36,630 bases of DNA. Source: a virus. Location: positions 1 to 36,630 of IMG/VR virus record IMGVR_UViG_3300010885_060344. One strand, given 5' to 3'. The notes beneath the pieces were generated by a model. That model did no database searches, had not been told where the DNA came from, and worked only from the letters and a program-made list of their open reading frames with translations. Below are positions 30,457 through 36,630 of the stretch, one piece after another (the stretch's first letter is position 1; each line of letters begins with the position of its first letter). The translations under genes and the position numbers were made by a program.

Positions 30457-30482
30457 GAAAAAAAATCCCGCCGAAGCGGGAT
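30457..30482 (-). terminator. rho-independent terminator (TTCG tetraloop)
   Basis: ATCCCGC-TTCG-GCGGGAT on the minus strand (30465-30482) is followed by a run of eight T. It ends the accessory early unit (phosphoesterase) and separates it from the late genes. Confidence 0.9.
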
Positions 30483-30485
30483 AAA

Positions 30486-31406
30486 TTAGACTTCAATAAT
30501 TTTAGCGTAATACGGATGATCTTTTTGAGACTTTCTCTCATAATTAACATACCCGCGAGGATTACATACCACTGTAGTTTCCCCTACTTTATATTCAAAC
30601 TCATCGTGGGTATGTCCATGAGTCCATACTTTAATCTGAGGGTGGTCAATAATGAATGAGGTAAGGTCAGAAGAATACCCTCCATTCATTAACACATCAT
30701 CCTGATATTGAGGTTTAGTAGATTGCTTAGAAGGTGCATGATGTCCAACCACTACAAACTTCTGATCAAATTTACCTTCAATCATTAATCGAATAAATTC
30801 AATCATTGCTTTGTGATCATCAACCGCATCTTCAGTAGTGAAGGCTTTAGACCGCTCAACAAACTTAAATCCACTCTCCTTAGCTTTCCTATAACCATCT
30901 TCCTCAGTATAAAGGATTGTACCATCTTCATCTCTCTCATACTCTGGTACACGTATCTGTTTGGTACCATTACCAACAATTCGGAAATCGTTCATACAAC
31001 CTGAAACATGACGATGGGTGGAGATATCGCCTCCGTTCATATCAGTCCAGAGCGTGCCTCCAATGAATGTTACATCTTCCACTTGAAGTAACTCTTTATC
31101 CAAAAGATGCACATTAGGTAGATTAACTAAAGCTTGTTTGATCCATTTAGCCGAATGCTGGTAGTCACCGTTATAGTGCTCATGGTTACCCATTACATAC
31201 ACTACGGTTTTATACTTGGCGGCGGCGTTGCTGAAAAACTCCAAATACCTTTCACCACGATGAGTAAAAGCAGATTGAGTTTCTGTATCGAAATCAACAG
31301 CTGTACAAATATCACCAGACAAAATTAGTACGTCAGCCTCTGGCTGATCGTCAAAGTCAAGCATACCAAATTCTAAATGTACATCTGACATTAATGCGAG
31401 TTTCAT
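30486..31406 (-). CDS. calcineurin-like metallophosphoesterase
   Basis: This 306-aa phosphoesterase is read from the ATG at 31404-31406, which has SD AAGGA; an in-frame upstream codon is less likely. All metal-binding motifs are present: MSDVHLEFG (DxH), LSGDIC (GD), VMGNHEHY (GNHE), VVGHHAP (GHH) and WTHGHTHDEF (GHxH). It hydrolyses a phosphate ester; substrate unknown (nucleotide, DNA or protein). It is last in a run of small accessory genes, followed by a terminator. Confidence 0.88.
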   Translation of the reverse strand: MKLALMSDVHLEFGMLDFDDQPEADVLILSGDICTAVDFDTETQSAFTHRGERYLEFFSNAAAKYKTVVYVMGNHEHYNGDYQHSAKWIKQALVNLPNVHLLDKELLQVEDVTFIGGTLWTDMNGGDISTHRHVSGCMNDFRIVGNGTKQIRVPEYERDEDGTILYTEEDGYRKAKESGFKFVERSKAFTTEDAVDDHKAMIEFIRLMIEGKFDQKFVVVGHHAPSKQSTKPQYQDDVLMNGGYSSDLTSFIIDHPQIKVWTHGHTHDEFEYKVGETTVVCNPRGYVNYERKSQKDHPYYAKIIEV

Positions 31407-31417
31407 AATATCCTTTC

Positions 31418-32257
31418 TTAAGTCCAAAGACTGTTTCTTACTTTAATGAGACGGATTAACATCTCATCGTCTTCTTTTGCGTACGCTTTCTCAATCTTAG
31501 TAGTAAGTTTAAGCGCCTTATCAGCCATTTTTTTCATCTCGAGAGTTTTATCAGCACCCAAACTTGCCCAAAGGCTTCCACCGTTAGCCTTACGGCTTAA
31601 TTCACAGTACTCACTCCAGCCACTAGCATCATGGGGGTCAGGACGGTTAGGGTAAACTTCAGTCCACCACTTATACAGGTCCAATATCTCCTGTGCTGCA
31701 ATTGCCTGCTCAGTAGGTTTGCCAAAATTAGGGTCATCTTTGTTAGTATACTGCTCATCTCTTACAAGACTAGCTTGCCATGCAAGATTGGCAAGCCCGC
31801 ACTCCTTACTACGCCATATACGCCAGCGAAACCAACCACTAGCATACCACGGTGCTTGGAATTTTTTTCGTGCTTCCGTATCCCATGCAATATGCCACCA
31901 GGCTAGTTCTACTTCAACAAACTCCACCAGCTCATTAAACAAGCATGGAAGAAACCTATTACCCACGTCACACCAACTACCAGGGCTGATATCGCGAGCA
32001 TGGGCAGTAAGAGCATGAGTACGAGTAACCCATCGATTATTAATATAATATTTTGCTGCATAAATTTTATCTGGTACATAGTAAATAAATTTCTGAATAA
32101 AGTCTAGACCCTCTTCAGCCAACCACCAGCGAACGGGGTAGGACTTTTTAGCTCTAGTCTCCCATTCATCCCATTGCTCAGCCGTACCACTTTTGAGTTT
32201 AGTAGTACCACGAAGCCAATCGGCAAACTTACTGCATGTCCAATAGTTACTTCTCAT
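31418..32257 (-). CDS. Trp-rich conserved phage protein
   Basis: This 279-aa protein is exceptionally rich in Trp and Tyr (PVRWWLAEEGLDFIQKF, ASGWFRWRIWRSKE). Similar proteins occur in large and T4-like phages with no function assigned that I know of. The first half looks globular and the C-terminal 70 residues are a charged helical region. It overlaps the 32-aa membrane peptide gene upstream. Confidence 0.7.
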   Translation of the reverse strand: MRSNYWTCSKFADWLRGTTKLKSGTAEQWDEWETRAKKSYPVRWWLAEEGLDFIQKFIYYVPDKIYAAKYYINNRWVTRTHALTAHARDISPGSWCDVGNRFLPCLFNELVEFVEVELAWWHIAWDTEARKKFQAPWYASGWFRWRIWRSKECGLANLAWQASLVRDEQYTNKDDPNFGKPTEQAIAAQEILDLYKWWTEVYPNRPDPHDASGWSEYCELSRKANGGSLWASLGADKTLEMKKMADKALKLTTKIEKAYAKEDDEMLIRLIKVRNSLWT

Positions 32258-32345
32258 TATCCATATACTCCAATGCTTTAACTATCATTGCCACAATCAC
32301 AAAAGCTATTCCAATAAAAACTAGCCCCTCGATTATGAAATTCAT
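32247..32345 (-). CDS. 32-aa membrane peptide
   Basis: This short ORF with SD GGAG encodes a single hydrophobic span (GLVFIGIAFVIVAMIV) and a charged tail. The start follows the previous stop by 4 nt and the end overlaps the Trp-rich gene, the usual packing in this region. Function is unknown. Confidence 0.6.
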   Translation of the reverse strand: MNFIIEGLVFIGIAFVIVAMIVKALEYMDNEK

Positions 32346-32349
32346 GTAG

Positions 32350-32508
32350 TTACTCCTTGTTGTTAGCGTCCAGTGAATGGAGACCGGAGAATAAAAACAG
32401 TAGACCTGTCATTATTACAACACTCCATTGGGCGAAGGTAAATCCATCACCAAGAAAAGCTATAAACATCAGTAACAACCCTATTGTTACTCTTCCCATA
32501 CCAATCAT
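32350..32508 (-). CDS. 52-aa protein with two membrane spans
   Basis: This small ORF has AAGG as SD and an ATGA overlap with the previous gene. Two hydrophobic stretches (TIGLLLMFIAFLG and WSVVIMTGLLFLFSG) are separated by a short polar turn, suggesting a hairpin in the inner membrane. Function is unknown. Confidence 0.65.
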   Translation of the reverse strand: MIGMGRVTIGLLLMFIAFLGDGFTFAQWSVVIMTGLLFLFSGLHSLDANNKE

Positions 32509-32720
32509 GTTTTTGACCTTATTTTATCTAGCACTTCATTAGCAAGCGTGAAGTCATTTTTTTTATCTATCTTCTTATCAATGAGATCATACTTATGGCA
32601 CAATAACAGCTCCATACAATACTGTTTATCATCATCTTCAAGAGTGTTGTACCATCTAGGAAAATCATCTTTAGATAATGAAAGAACAAAACTTAAATTA
32701 TCAATATCTCTCTTGCGCAT
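32505..32720 (-). CDS. small hypothetical protein
   Basis: This 71-aa protein is charged and helical (FVLSLSKDDFPRWYNTLEDDD), ending with Lys/Asp-rich sequence. The strong SD (AAGGAG) lies in the end of the 51-aa ORF. No family is recognised. Confidence 0.65.
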   Translation of the reverse strand: MRKRDIDNLSFVLSLSKDDFPRWYNTLEDDDKQYCMELLLCHKYDLIDKKIDKKNDFTLANEVLDKIRSKT

Positions 32721-32856
32721 GGTAAGTCTCCTTATGCTTTGCTTTTCGGGAATACCTCACCTTAGACTGCTCTGCTCTCGCCTGAAAAGGAAGGTTCCTA
32801 TCAAACAAGACACGGTGAACACGCGTCTTACTTATTAATTTGATTTTGATTTTCAT
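32701..32856 (-). CDS. 51-aa basic protein
   Basis: This Arg/Lys-rich ORF contains RVLFDRNLPFQARAEQSKVRY minus its last residue; the DRNLPFQ..., K..Y..K pattern recalls small uncharacterised T4-phage proteins. It is the first gene after the promoter at 32890 and carries the SD of the next gene in its tail. It has no convincing SD of its own. Confidence 0.5.
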   Translation of the reverse strand: MKIKIKLISKTRVHRVLFDRNLPFQARAEQSKVRYSRKAKHKETYHAQERY

Positions 32857-32889
32857 GATAATATTTAGTACTCAACGAATGTTATATTC

Positions 32890-32918
32890 ATTATAGAGTA
32901 TTTACGAAATTAAATCAA
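32890..32918 (-). promoter_or_regulatory. early promoter of the accessory unit
   Basis: TTGATT (32913-32918), 17 nt and TATAAT (32890-32895) lie on the minus strand, with the GTTGATTTAATTTCG block nearly identical to the pair at 2549 and 2624. It drives 32856 down to 30486. Confidence 0.8.
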
Positions 32919-32929
32919 CTACTTTTTAT

Positions 32930-32959
32930 CATAAAAAACCCATGTCGCGACATGGGTTT
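32930..32959 (-). terminator. rho-independent terminator
   Basis: AAACCCATGTCG/CGACATGGGTTT (32936-32959) is a perfect self-complementary stem followed on the minus strand by TTT and a T-rich run. It ends the 32976 gene just before the next promoter. Confidence 0.82.
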
Positions 32960-32975
32960 AGAGGAGCAGTTCTAC

Positions 32976-33194
32976 TTACTTCCTGTCATTACCAGAAACA
33001 AATTCATTGAGAAGCTGGGCTTCAGTAATGACGTCTTGGGCGTTGGGGAACTTTTTCTCTTTGATGAACTGTTTTAGAAGGTCAGGATCATCCAATGCCT
33101 TCTTTGCTTCTAGTTCGGTGTAGTACTCTTGGGAGAGTCTGTCGCGGGCCATGTTTAACAGCTCGGTGCGAATTTCAAATGGTGTCTTTGTCAT
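32976..33194 (-). CDS. small hypothetical protein
   Basis: This 72-aa acidic/basic helical protein (FEIRTELLNMARDRLSQEYY, then DDPDLLKQFIKEKKFP) is seen in several T4-like phages without a known role. SD AAAGGA lies downstream of a structured intergenic hairpin (33221-33271). Confidence 0.68.
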   Translation of the reverse strand: MTKTPFEIRTELLNMARDRLSQEYYTELEAKKALDDPDLLKQFIKEKKFPNAQDVITEAQLLNEFVSGNDRK

Positions 33195-33220
33195 GTTATT
33201 TCCTTTATGTGTGTTGTGTG

Positions 33221-33271
33221 AATACCTATTAACAGGCTATCAATTACTCAATTAGCCTCTTTATAGGTATT
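33221..33271 (-). other. nested intergenic hairpin
   Basis: AATACCTAT/ATAGGTATT (33221-33229 with 33263-33271) encloses AGGCTA/TAGCCT (33234-33239 with 33253-33258) and an inner AATT/AATT. It lies between the stop of the 48-aa gene and the 32976 gene. There is no T run, so it is not a classic terminator. It may be an mRNA stabiliser, a processing site or a translation regulator. Confidence 0.45.
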
Positions 33272-33418
33272 TTATGTAGCTTTGTATTCCCTTGAGCGAT
33301 AGTATCTCCACATCTTCACATAATGGGCAAATCGAATAGGTTCATGAATGGGGTGTGGTAGGGTTCCCATTACGCGCTCCATATCAATTAAAATAACATT
33401 TAAATCGTCATCCGTCAT
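33272..33418 (-). CDS. 48-aa hypothetical protein
   Basis: This small ORF starts at a TAATG overlap with the upstream gene. It contains VMGTLPHPIHEPIRFAHYVKM minus its ends and an Arg/Tyr-rich end; DLNVILIDMERVMG at the front is helical. Its stop touches the nested hairpin. No family is recognised. Confidence 0.6.
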   Translation of the reverse strand: MTDDDLNVILIDMERVMGTLPHPIHEPIRFAHYVKMWRYYRSREYKAT

Positions 33419-33588
33419 TACTTAACCACTACATACGTTGAATCTTGTGGTAGATCAGCTACGTTAACGGTATACGTATTCTGTACAGGAAATGTTGGGT
33501 TGTATTCGTAGTAGTAGCTCTTTGTATTGTCTAATTCCATGCTCGAACCATCATCATAAAAAAATACAGTTTTAACTAGTTGTTTCAT
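33418..33588 (-). CDS. 56-aa hypothetical protein
   Basis: This ORF with SD GGAG has beta-rich, Tyr-rich sequence (SYYYEYNPTFPVQNTYTVNV). It is coupled to the 48-aa gene by TAATG. Function is unknown. Confidence 0.65.
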   Translation of the reverse strand: MKQLVKTVFFYDDGSSMELDNTKSYYYEYNPTFPVQNTYTVNVADLPQDSTYVVVK

Positions 33589-33590
33589 AA

Positions 33591-33806
33591 TTACTCCAAA
33601 TATTTTTGTTTGATTGCGTCTTGAATTCGTTCTTGTGGAAAAGTTTCTGCCCCATACGACTTTACAATCTCAATACAATCCAAGGCTGTTTGTTGAATTG
33701 CATTGTTGATTTCATCAACAGCTTCTTCTGAGTTCATCCATCTACCAGATGTGTCCAATCCTTGTAGATCGGCAATTTGACGTTTGCGCCATCCAACGGC
33801 TGTCAT
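33591..33806 (-). CDS. small hypothetical protein
   Basis: This 71-aa protein is predicted helical, with SD GGGGAG in the end of the cupin-like gene. ERIQDAIKQKYLE forms the tail. No family is recognised. Confidence 0.65.
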   Translation of the reverse strand: MTAVGWRKRQIADLQGLDTSGRWMNSEEAVDEINNAIQQTALDCIEIVKSYGAETFPQERIQDAIKQKYLE

Positions 33807-33807
33807 A

Positions 33808-34290
33808 TCAATTCTCCCCTATTCTAAAATTACGCTCGGTCATTTCCGGAGACGGAAATTTCCAATTCTTATGTACACTGGTAACAGGAATATCTATCCA
33901 ATGTTGAATAGATAGAAACACACCGCCTAACTCACCAAATGTAGCCCCGTGCCAGTCGGTAGGCAGTACTCTGAAAAAAAGACCGGTTCGGTTGCATTGA
34001 CCGTCTTTTTTTTGGCGAACGGTTCTTAATCTGGTTAGTTTGGTACCATTGTGTCTAAACTCAATTTGTCCCCCCACATACACCTCAAAACTATCTACAC
34101 TAGGATGTACGTGATCTGCAATTTCGGTAAACGGCATTGCGGTAATCATTTGTACCTGAAACTGACCTTCCCTGTACAGTGTGGTAGTTATAACACTCCT
34201 GTCGTGATAGAGAAGATCCTCAGTAAAGGGGGCCCGAAACGGGCGTTTACTCAACCATCTATCCTTGAACCTCTCCAACTCATCTACCAT
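33808..34290 (-). CDS. cupin-like protein
   Basis: This protein has 160 aa from the ATG at 34288-34290, just after the upstream stop; a TTG six codons earlier is an alternative and neither has a strong SD. Two cupin-like blocks are seen: ADHVHPSVDSFEVYVGGQIEF (minus its first residue), with HxH and a following Glu, and TDWHGATFG with a further His. This suggests a double-stranded beta helix binding a metal. The reaction is unknown. Confidence 0.68.
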   Translation of the reverse strand: MVDELERFKDRWLSKRPFRAPFTEDLLYHDRSVITTTLYREGQFQVQMITAMPFTEIADHVHPSVDSFEVYVGGQIEFRHNGTKLTRLRTVRQKKDGQCNRTGLFFRVLPTDWHGATFGELGGVFLSIQHWIDIPVTSVHKNWKFPSPEMTERNFRIGEN

Positions 34291-34291
34291 A

Positions 34292-34489
34292 TCAAACAAT
34301 ACGTCCAAGGTGCCTGTGGATTAACCCATCCAGTTCATCCTGATATTCTTTCCCTTGTCTACGCTTCTCAAAGATAGTATTTAACAATGTAATACTGACA
34401 CCATCAAACCCTATCAACCCTCTTTGCTCAAGGGCATCAATTAGATCATCGGTATCAATTTCATTTAGATCTATCTCGACATAGGGCAT
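34292..34489 (-). CDS. small acidic hypothetical protein
   Basis: This 65-aa protein has an acidic front (DLNEIDTDDLIDALEQRG) and a helical, basic end. Similar short pieces (ALEQRG) occur in other phage proteins, but no function is known. It has a strong SD (GGAG). Confidence 0.65.
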   Translation of the reverse strand: MPYVEIDLNEIDTDDLIDALEQRGLIGFDGVSITLLNTIFEKRRQGKEYQDELDGLIHRHLGRIV

Positions 34490-34490
34490 T

Positions 34491-34638
34491 TTAATCTCCT
34501 GACTTATGTTTAAGGGTCATCATAAAGAGAAGGGTAAGGAGAAAGGTCCACGTTGACCAATCGTACTCCTGTACCAGATAGGCAGTTCCTGCCACAAGGG
34601 TTAGGTTGTATATTATGAGAAAGATACTTACAACCATC
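34491..34638 (-). pseudogene. frame-disrupted small membrane protein
   Basis: From the ATG at 34636-34638 the reading goes MVVSIF and then, one frame over after a TTTT run (about 34621-34624), continues as LIIYNLTLVAGTAYLV and WTFLLTLLFMMTLKHKSGD to the stop at 34491. This is a natural-looking membrane protein of about 48 aa. In the given sequence the frame is broken by one extra T. Decay, programmed slippage or sequence error cannot be separated. Confidence 0.4.
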
Positions 34639-34665
34639 CTACTTAGTTCACTTACCACTTTCTTC

Positions 34666-34785
34666 TACCTTTTTTTCTATTTTGGGAGGGGATTGGGGTA
34701 GGTAGGGATCAATGACATAGTAATTGGCGCCCCACCATCCAATGGCTGACAAAAAGCCAATACCAATATAGGCGAACGCGATCAT
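34666..34785 (-). CDS. 39-aa membrane peptide
   Basis: This short ORF overlaps the upstream stop (ATGA). One hydrophobic span (AFAYIGIGFLSAIGWWGA) is followed by a Pro-rich, basic end. It is supported by its position in the coupled run; function unknown. Confidence 0.55.
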
Positions 34786-34997
34786 AGTCCAAAGTGTTTC
34801 TGAATGGCGTGAGAACATAATACGCGCTGATACTTGGCCGCCGATGAAGGTCCTTCGTCACTGAACTTCAGATTCTCACAAATATCCATACACTTCATAA
34901 TGACTAATTTAATAAGTTCCATACCCTCATCTTTTATAGAGCCGGTTACAATATCCTCGGCCTGCTCTATAAGTTCTGCAATAACTTCTTCTTTCAT
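34782..34997 (-). CDS. small hypothetical protein
   Basis: This protein has 71 aa from the ATG at 34995-34997, which has a near-perfect SD (GGAGG) and overlaps the stop of the 50-aa gene; the reading seven codons longer is rejected. It is helical and acidic at the N-terminus. No family is recognised. Confidence 0.65.
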   Translation of the reverse strand: MKEEVIAELIEQAEDIVTGSIKDEGMELIKLVIMKCMDICENLKFSDEGPSSAAKYQRVLCSHAIQKHFGL

Positions 34998-35149
34998 TAT
35001 ATCCTCCAAATAACCCAATCAATAAATTTATCAATCCATTCTTGAATAACACCCAGAATTCCTGAGAGTAGGATGAGTGGTAAGAAGAAGGATGCCACCA
35101 ACATGAACCATACCAGAGTCTTAATTGTGAACCAGAAACTATTCTTCAT
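34997..35149 (-). CDS. 50-aa membrane protein
   Basis: This ORF with one long hydrophobic span (TLVWFMLVASFFLPLILLSG) is followed by an aromatic amphipathic tail (EWIDKFIDWVIWRI). TAATG overlaps the next gene. SD is weak. Function is unknown. Confidence 0.62.
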   Translation of the reverse strand: MKNSFWFTIKTLVWFMLVASFFLPLILLSGILGVIQEWIDKFIDWVIWRI

Positions 35150-35151
35150 AG

Positions 35152-35577
35152 TTAGTACCAGGTGCGATGGGCTTCGGCAATATGTTCGTTGCCATCGTAC
35201 TCTTCAATAACGTATTCAACATCATCTGGAATATCAACAATAGCAAGCTCAGCATGTCCCCCATTAGCTTTATCTCCCAGTTCTTCCACTACCTGAACCA
35301 AAGCTGGATCATGGCGTTCGATATCTCGCTCGTAGACAGTTTGTTCGGAATGTGCTTTATTGTAAGTAATACGATCTTCCATGGACATTGCATAGAACGC
35401 TTTACCTTCTTTAGATTCAATACGGTCCTCTGGCTTAACTAACCAGTAAGTCCAGAACTTCCAATTATCATTACTTTGTTCTGGGTATACGGTGATGCCT
35501 TTGATCTCAAAGTACCGCATGCATGCATCGTGGCTCAAGCCAAAGCCGCCAAAGCAACGATTGATTACCACTTTCAT
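35152..35577 (-). CDS. conserved phage protein of unknown function
   Basis: In this 141-aa protein, MKVVINRCFGGFGLSHDACMRY at the start (given minus its ends elsewhere) and DPALVQVVEELGDKANG plus DIPDDVEYVIEEYDG near the end are typical of a widespread uncharacterised phage family. The family's function is not known to me. It has SD AAGGA and lies behind the 54-aa membrane protein gene. Confidence 0.78.
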   Translation of the reverse strand: MKVVINRCFGGFGLSHDACMRYFEIKGITVYPEQSNDNWKFWTYWLVKPEDRIESKEGKAFYAMSMEDRITYNKAHSEQTVYERDIERHDPALVQVVEELGDKANGGHAELAIVDIPDDVEYVIEEYDGNEHIAEAHRTWY

Positions 35578-35578
35578 A

Positions 35579-35743
35579 TTAATCCTTTTTGAATTTAAAG
35601 GTATTGTATAATTTATCCCAAATTAAGTCCACCCATTTAGGGGTGGAGCCGTAGGTGCCGAACCATCTGAACATGACAGTAGCTATCGTTCCCACAATGA
35701 GTTGGAAGAGAATGAGGCCTACAATTATCCAGAATATCGTCAT
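35579..35743 (-). CDS. 54-aa membrane protein
   Basis: This ORF has SD GAGGAG and an N-terminal hydrophobic span (IFWIIVGLILFQLIVGTIA), then an aromatic, basic tail ending FKFKKD. It is the first gene after the promoter at 35762 and ends within 5 nt of the next ATG. Function is unknown. Confidence 0.7.
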   Translation of the reverse strand: MTIFWIIVGLILFQLIVGTIATVMFRWFGTYGSTPKWVDLIWDKLYNTFKFKKD

Positions 35744-35761
35744 ATTTAAGCTCCTCAATGA

Positions 35762-35790
35762 ATTATATAATGTATGAATAAAAAAATCAA
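35762..35790 (-). promoter_or_regulatory. early promoter reading leftward
   Basis: TTGATT (35785-35790), 17 nt and TATAAT (35762-35767) lie on the minus strand. It drives the small-gene run 35743-33272. Confidence 0.8.
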
Positions 35791-35793
35791 CTC

Positions 35794-35824
35794 CTAAATA
35801 ATAGGAATAGGGCTCACCTAAATA
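35794..35824 (+). promoter_or_regulatory. possible late promoter boxes CTAAATA reading rightward
   Basis: CCTAAATA occurs at 35793-35800 and again at 35817-35824 on the plus strand, the second 26 nt before the ATG of the virion gene. The box equals that at 30448 and resembles the T4 late -10 element. It lies back-to-back with the leftward early promoter. Confidence 0.5.
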
Positions 35825-35849
35825 TAGTAAAACTAACGAGGGACTTTAA

Positions 35850-36188
35850 ATGGCCGCCGATAACACAATCGATATTGTTATTAACCAGAAAGCAAGTTTT
35901 GAAGTGACGTTCAATATAAAGGACGGAGCTTCTGCTTTAAATTTGACTGGATACTCCACATCTGCTAAATTAAAAACTGATTTTAATACCCCAGATACTC
36001 AAGCTATCACCTTTACAACTGCAATTGCAAATGCTGCTGCTGGTCAGGTAACAATGTCACTTACCCCAGCACAAACTGCTAATCTATCAATTCAAAAATA
36101 CTTTTACGATCTTTCTATAACTTCAGGAGCAGGATTTAAGACCCGGGTTGCTGAGGGTGCTGTGAAAGTTAGTGGTGGGGTAAGCTAA
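35850..36188 (+). CDS. BppU-like N-terminal domain virion protein
   Basis: This 112-aa protein with an IVINQKASFEVTFNIKDGA start and NLTGYSTSAKLKTDF resembles the N-terminal fold of baseplate/tail proteins (BppU-like) seen in many phages, where a small beta-sandwich attaches fibres. The SD is GAGGG. It is the first plus-strand gene, coupled to the next by TAATG. Function is inferred from the domain style. Confidence 0.68.
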   Translation: MAADNTIDIVINQKASFEVTFNIKDGASALNLTGYSTSAKLKTDFNTPDTQAITFTTAIANAAAGQVTMSLTPAQTANLSIQKYFYDLSITSGAGFKTRVAEGAVKVSGGVS

Positions 36189-36630
36189 TGGCAACAATTA
36201 CAACAACTCTTGTATCTGGACAGAACGCATATGTAGGGGCTGTATCAAGTCGCGACGTATATACTGTATCAGCAAGCAGTGGAGTGCAAGGACCAGCAGG
36301 GGCTAACGGAGCAACTGGTAATACTGGTGCAAATGGTGTTACTGGTAATACTGGTGTCAGTGTAACAGCAGCAAACGTTGCATCTGGTAATTTAATAATA
36401 ACTCTTTCCAACACATCAACAATAGATGCAGGTTCTGTAGCTACCAACGTTGCTGCTCCATACTCATGGACAAACACTCATACATTCTCTAACACAGTTA
36501 CTATTAATGGTGATCTTACTGTTAACAACTACGTAATAGCAGCAAATGGTGCAACATCAGCATATGCAACAAAATACCTTGTAGAGTATAATCCAACTAC
36601 AAAAGATCTCACATACTCCAGCAGACCAGA
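36188..36630 (+). CDS. tail-fibre-like protein with short collagen-like stretch, truncated by window end
   Basis: The ATG at 36188-36190 overlaps the previous stop. The first ~30 residues form a beta domain. GPAGANGATGNTGANGVTGN then gives a short Gly-X-Y run, followed by Thr/Asn-rich beta sequence (HTFSNTVTINGDLTVNNYV) typical of fibre shafts. It is read to the end of the window without a stop, so its length is unknown. Confidence 0.75.
   Translation, partial: MATITTTLVSGQNAYVGAVSSRDVYTVSASSGVQGPAGANGATGNTGANGVTGNTGVSVTAANVASGNLIITLSNTSTIDAGSVATNVAAPYSWTNTHTFSNTVTINGDLTVNNYVIAANGATSAYATKYLVEYNPTTKDLTYSSRP

Noticed and set aside
1-36630. Lysogeny genes, insertion sequences, CRISPR arrays or a replication origin
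   Set aside because: No integrase, transposase, direct-repeat array or clear origin was found on either strand.

Overview
The window looks like part of the genome of a T4-type tailed phage (a contractile-tailed caudovirus) of a Gram-negative, probably proteobacterial, host. Support comes from T4-style genes (rnh, a gp61-like primase, nrdA/nrdB, dCMP deaminase), T4-like late promoter boxes, stretches that fit the T4 prohead-protease cleavage rule, a spanin-like lysis pair and a cluster of 15 tRNA genes. Almost all genes are on the minus strand, tightly packed with ATGA/TAATG overlaps. Only the last ~0.8 kb (35850 to the end) is read on the plus strand. No integrase, transposase or CRISPR array is seen. 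Whether the host is marine or freshwater is a guess from resemblance to aquatic T4-like phages.

Layout. 1-1842: tRNA array (Thr, a Met-like oddity, Asn, Asp, Tyr, Leu, Glu, Cys, Leu, Pro, Ala, Ser, Ser, Gly, Arg), interrupted by a ~330-nt non-coding island with a 20-bp closing inverted repeat. Upstream of the array on the minus strand lie a boxA-like antitermination signal and a terminator with a competing antiterminator. 2011-5334: small early genes, a PD-(D/E)XK nuclease and rnh. 5370-9677: a sugar-nucleotide cassette (gmhA, hddA, glycosyltransferase, GalE-like epimerase, HIGH-type nucleotidyltransferase), apparently for an activated heptose or a glycan. 9739-17010: nucleotide and DNA metabolism (RuvC-like resolvase, dCMP deaminase, nrdB, 2OG oxygenase, nrdA, thyX, primase). 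17077-19632: lysis block (XhlA-like protein, 3-TM holin, lipoprotein, i-spanin-like protein). 18425-30431: late virion genes, several carrying an apparent capsid-targeting N-terminus and (I/L)xE cleavage sites; among them are a Dps, an NMNAT-like protein, a KxDG nucleotidyltransferase (ligase-like) and a possible nuclease. 30486-35743: early accessory genes, many under 60 codons. 35850-36630: plus-strand virion/tail genes, the last running off the window.

Regulation. Eight minus-strand sigma70-type promoters share a TTGATT-like -35, exactly 17 nt of spacer and TATAAT/TACAAT; the best four share GTTGATTTAATTT or close variants. Late genes are preceded by TATAAATA, AATAAATA or CTAAATA. Rho-independent terminators separate the blocks at 1778, 9696, 30465 and 32936.

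The most promising points for follow-up are the structured island inside the tRNA cluster (a positional parallel to T4 stable RNAs C and D), the rrn-like boxA leader, the polyprotein-like 727-aa head protein, and the set of enzymes in the late block that look packaged for delivery. All functions are assigned by reading motifs by eye; no database search was run.
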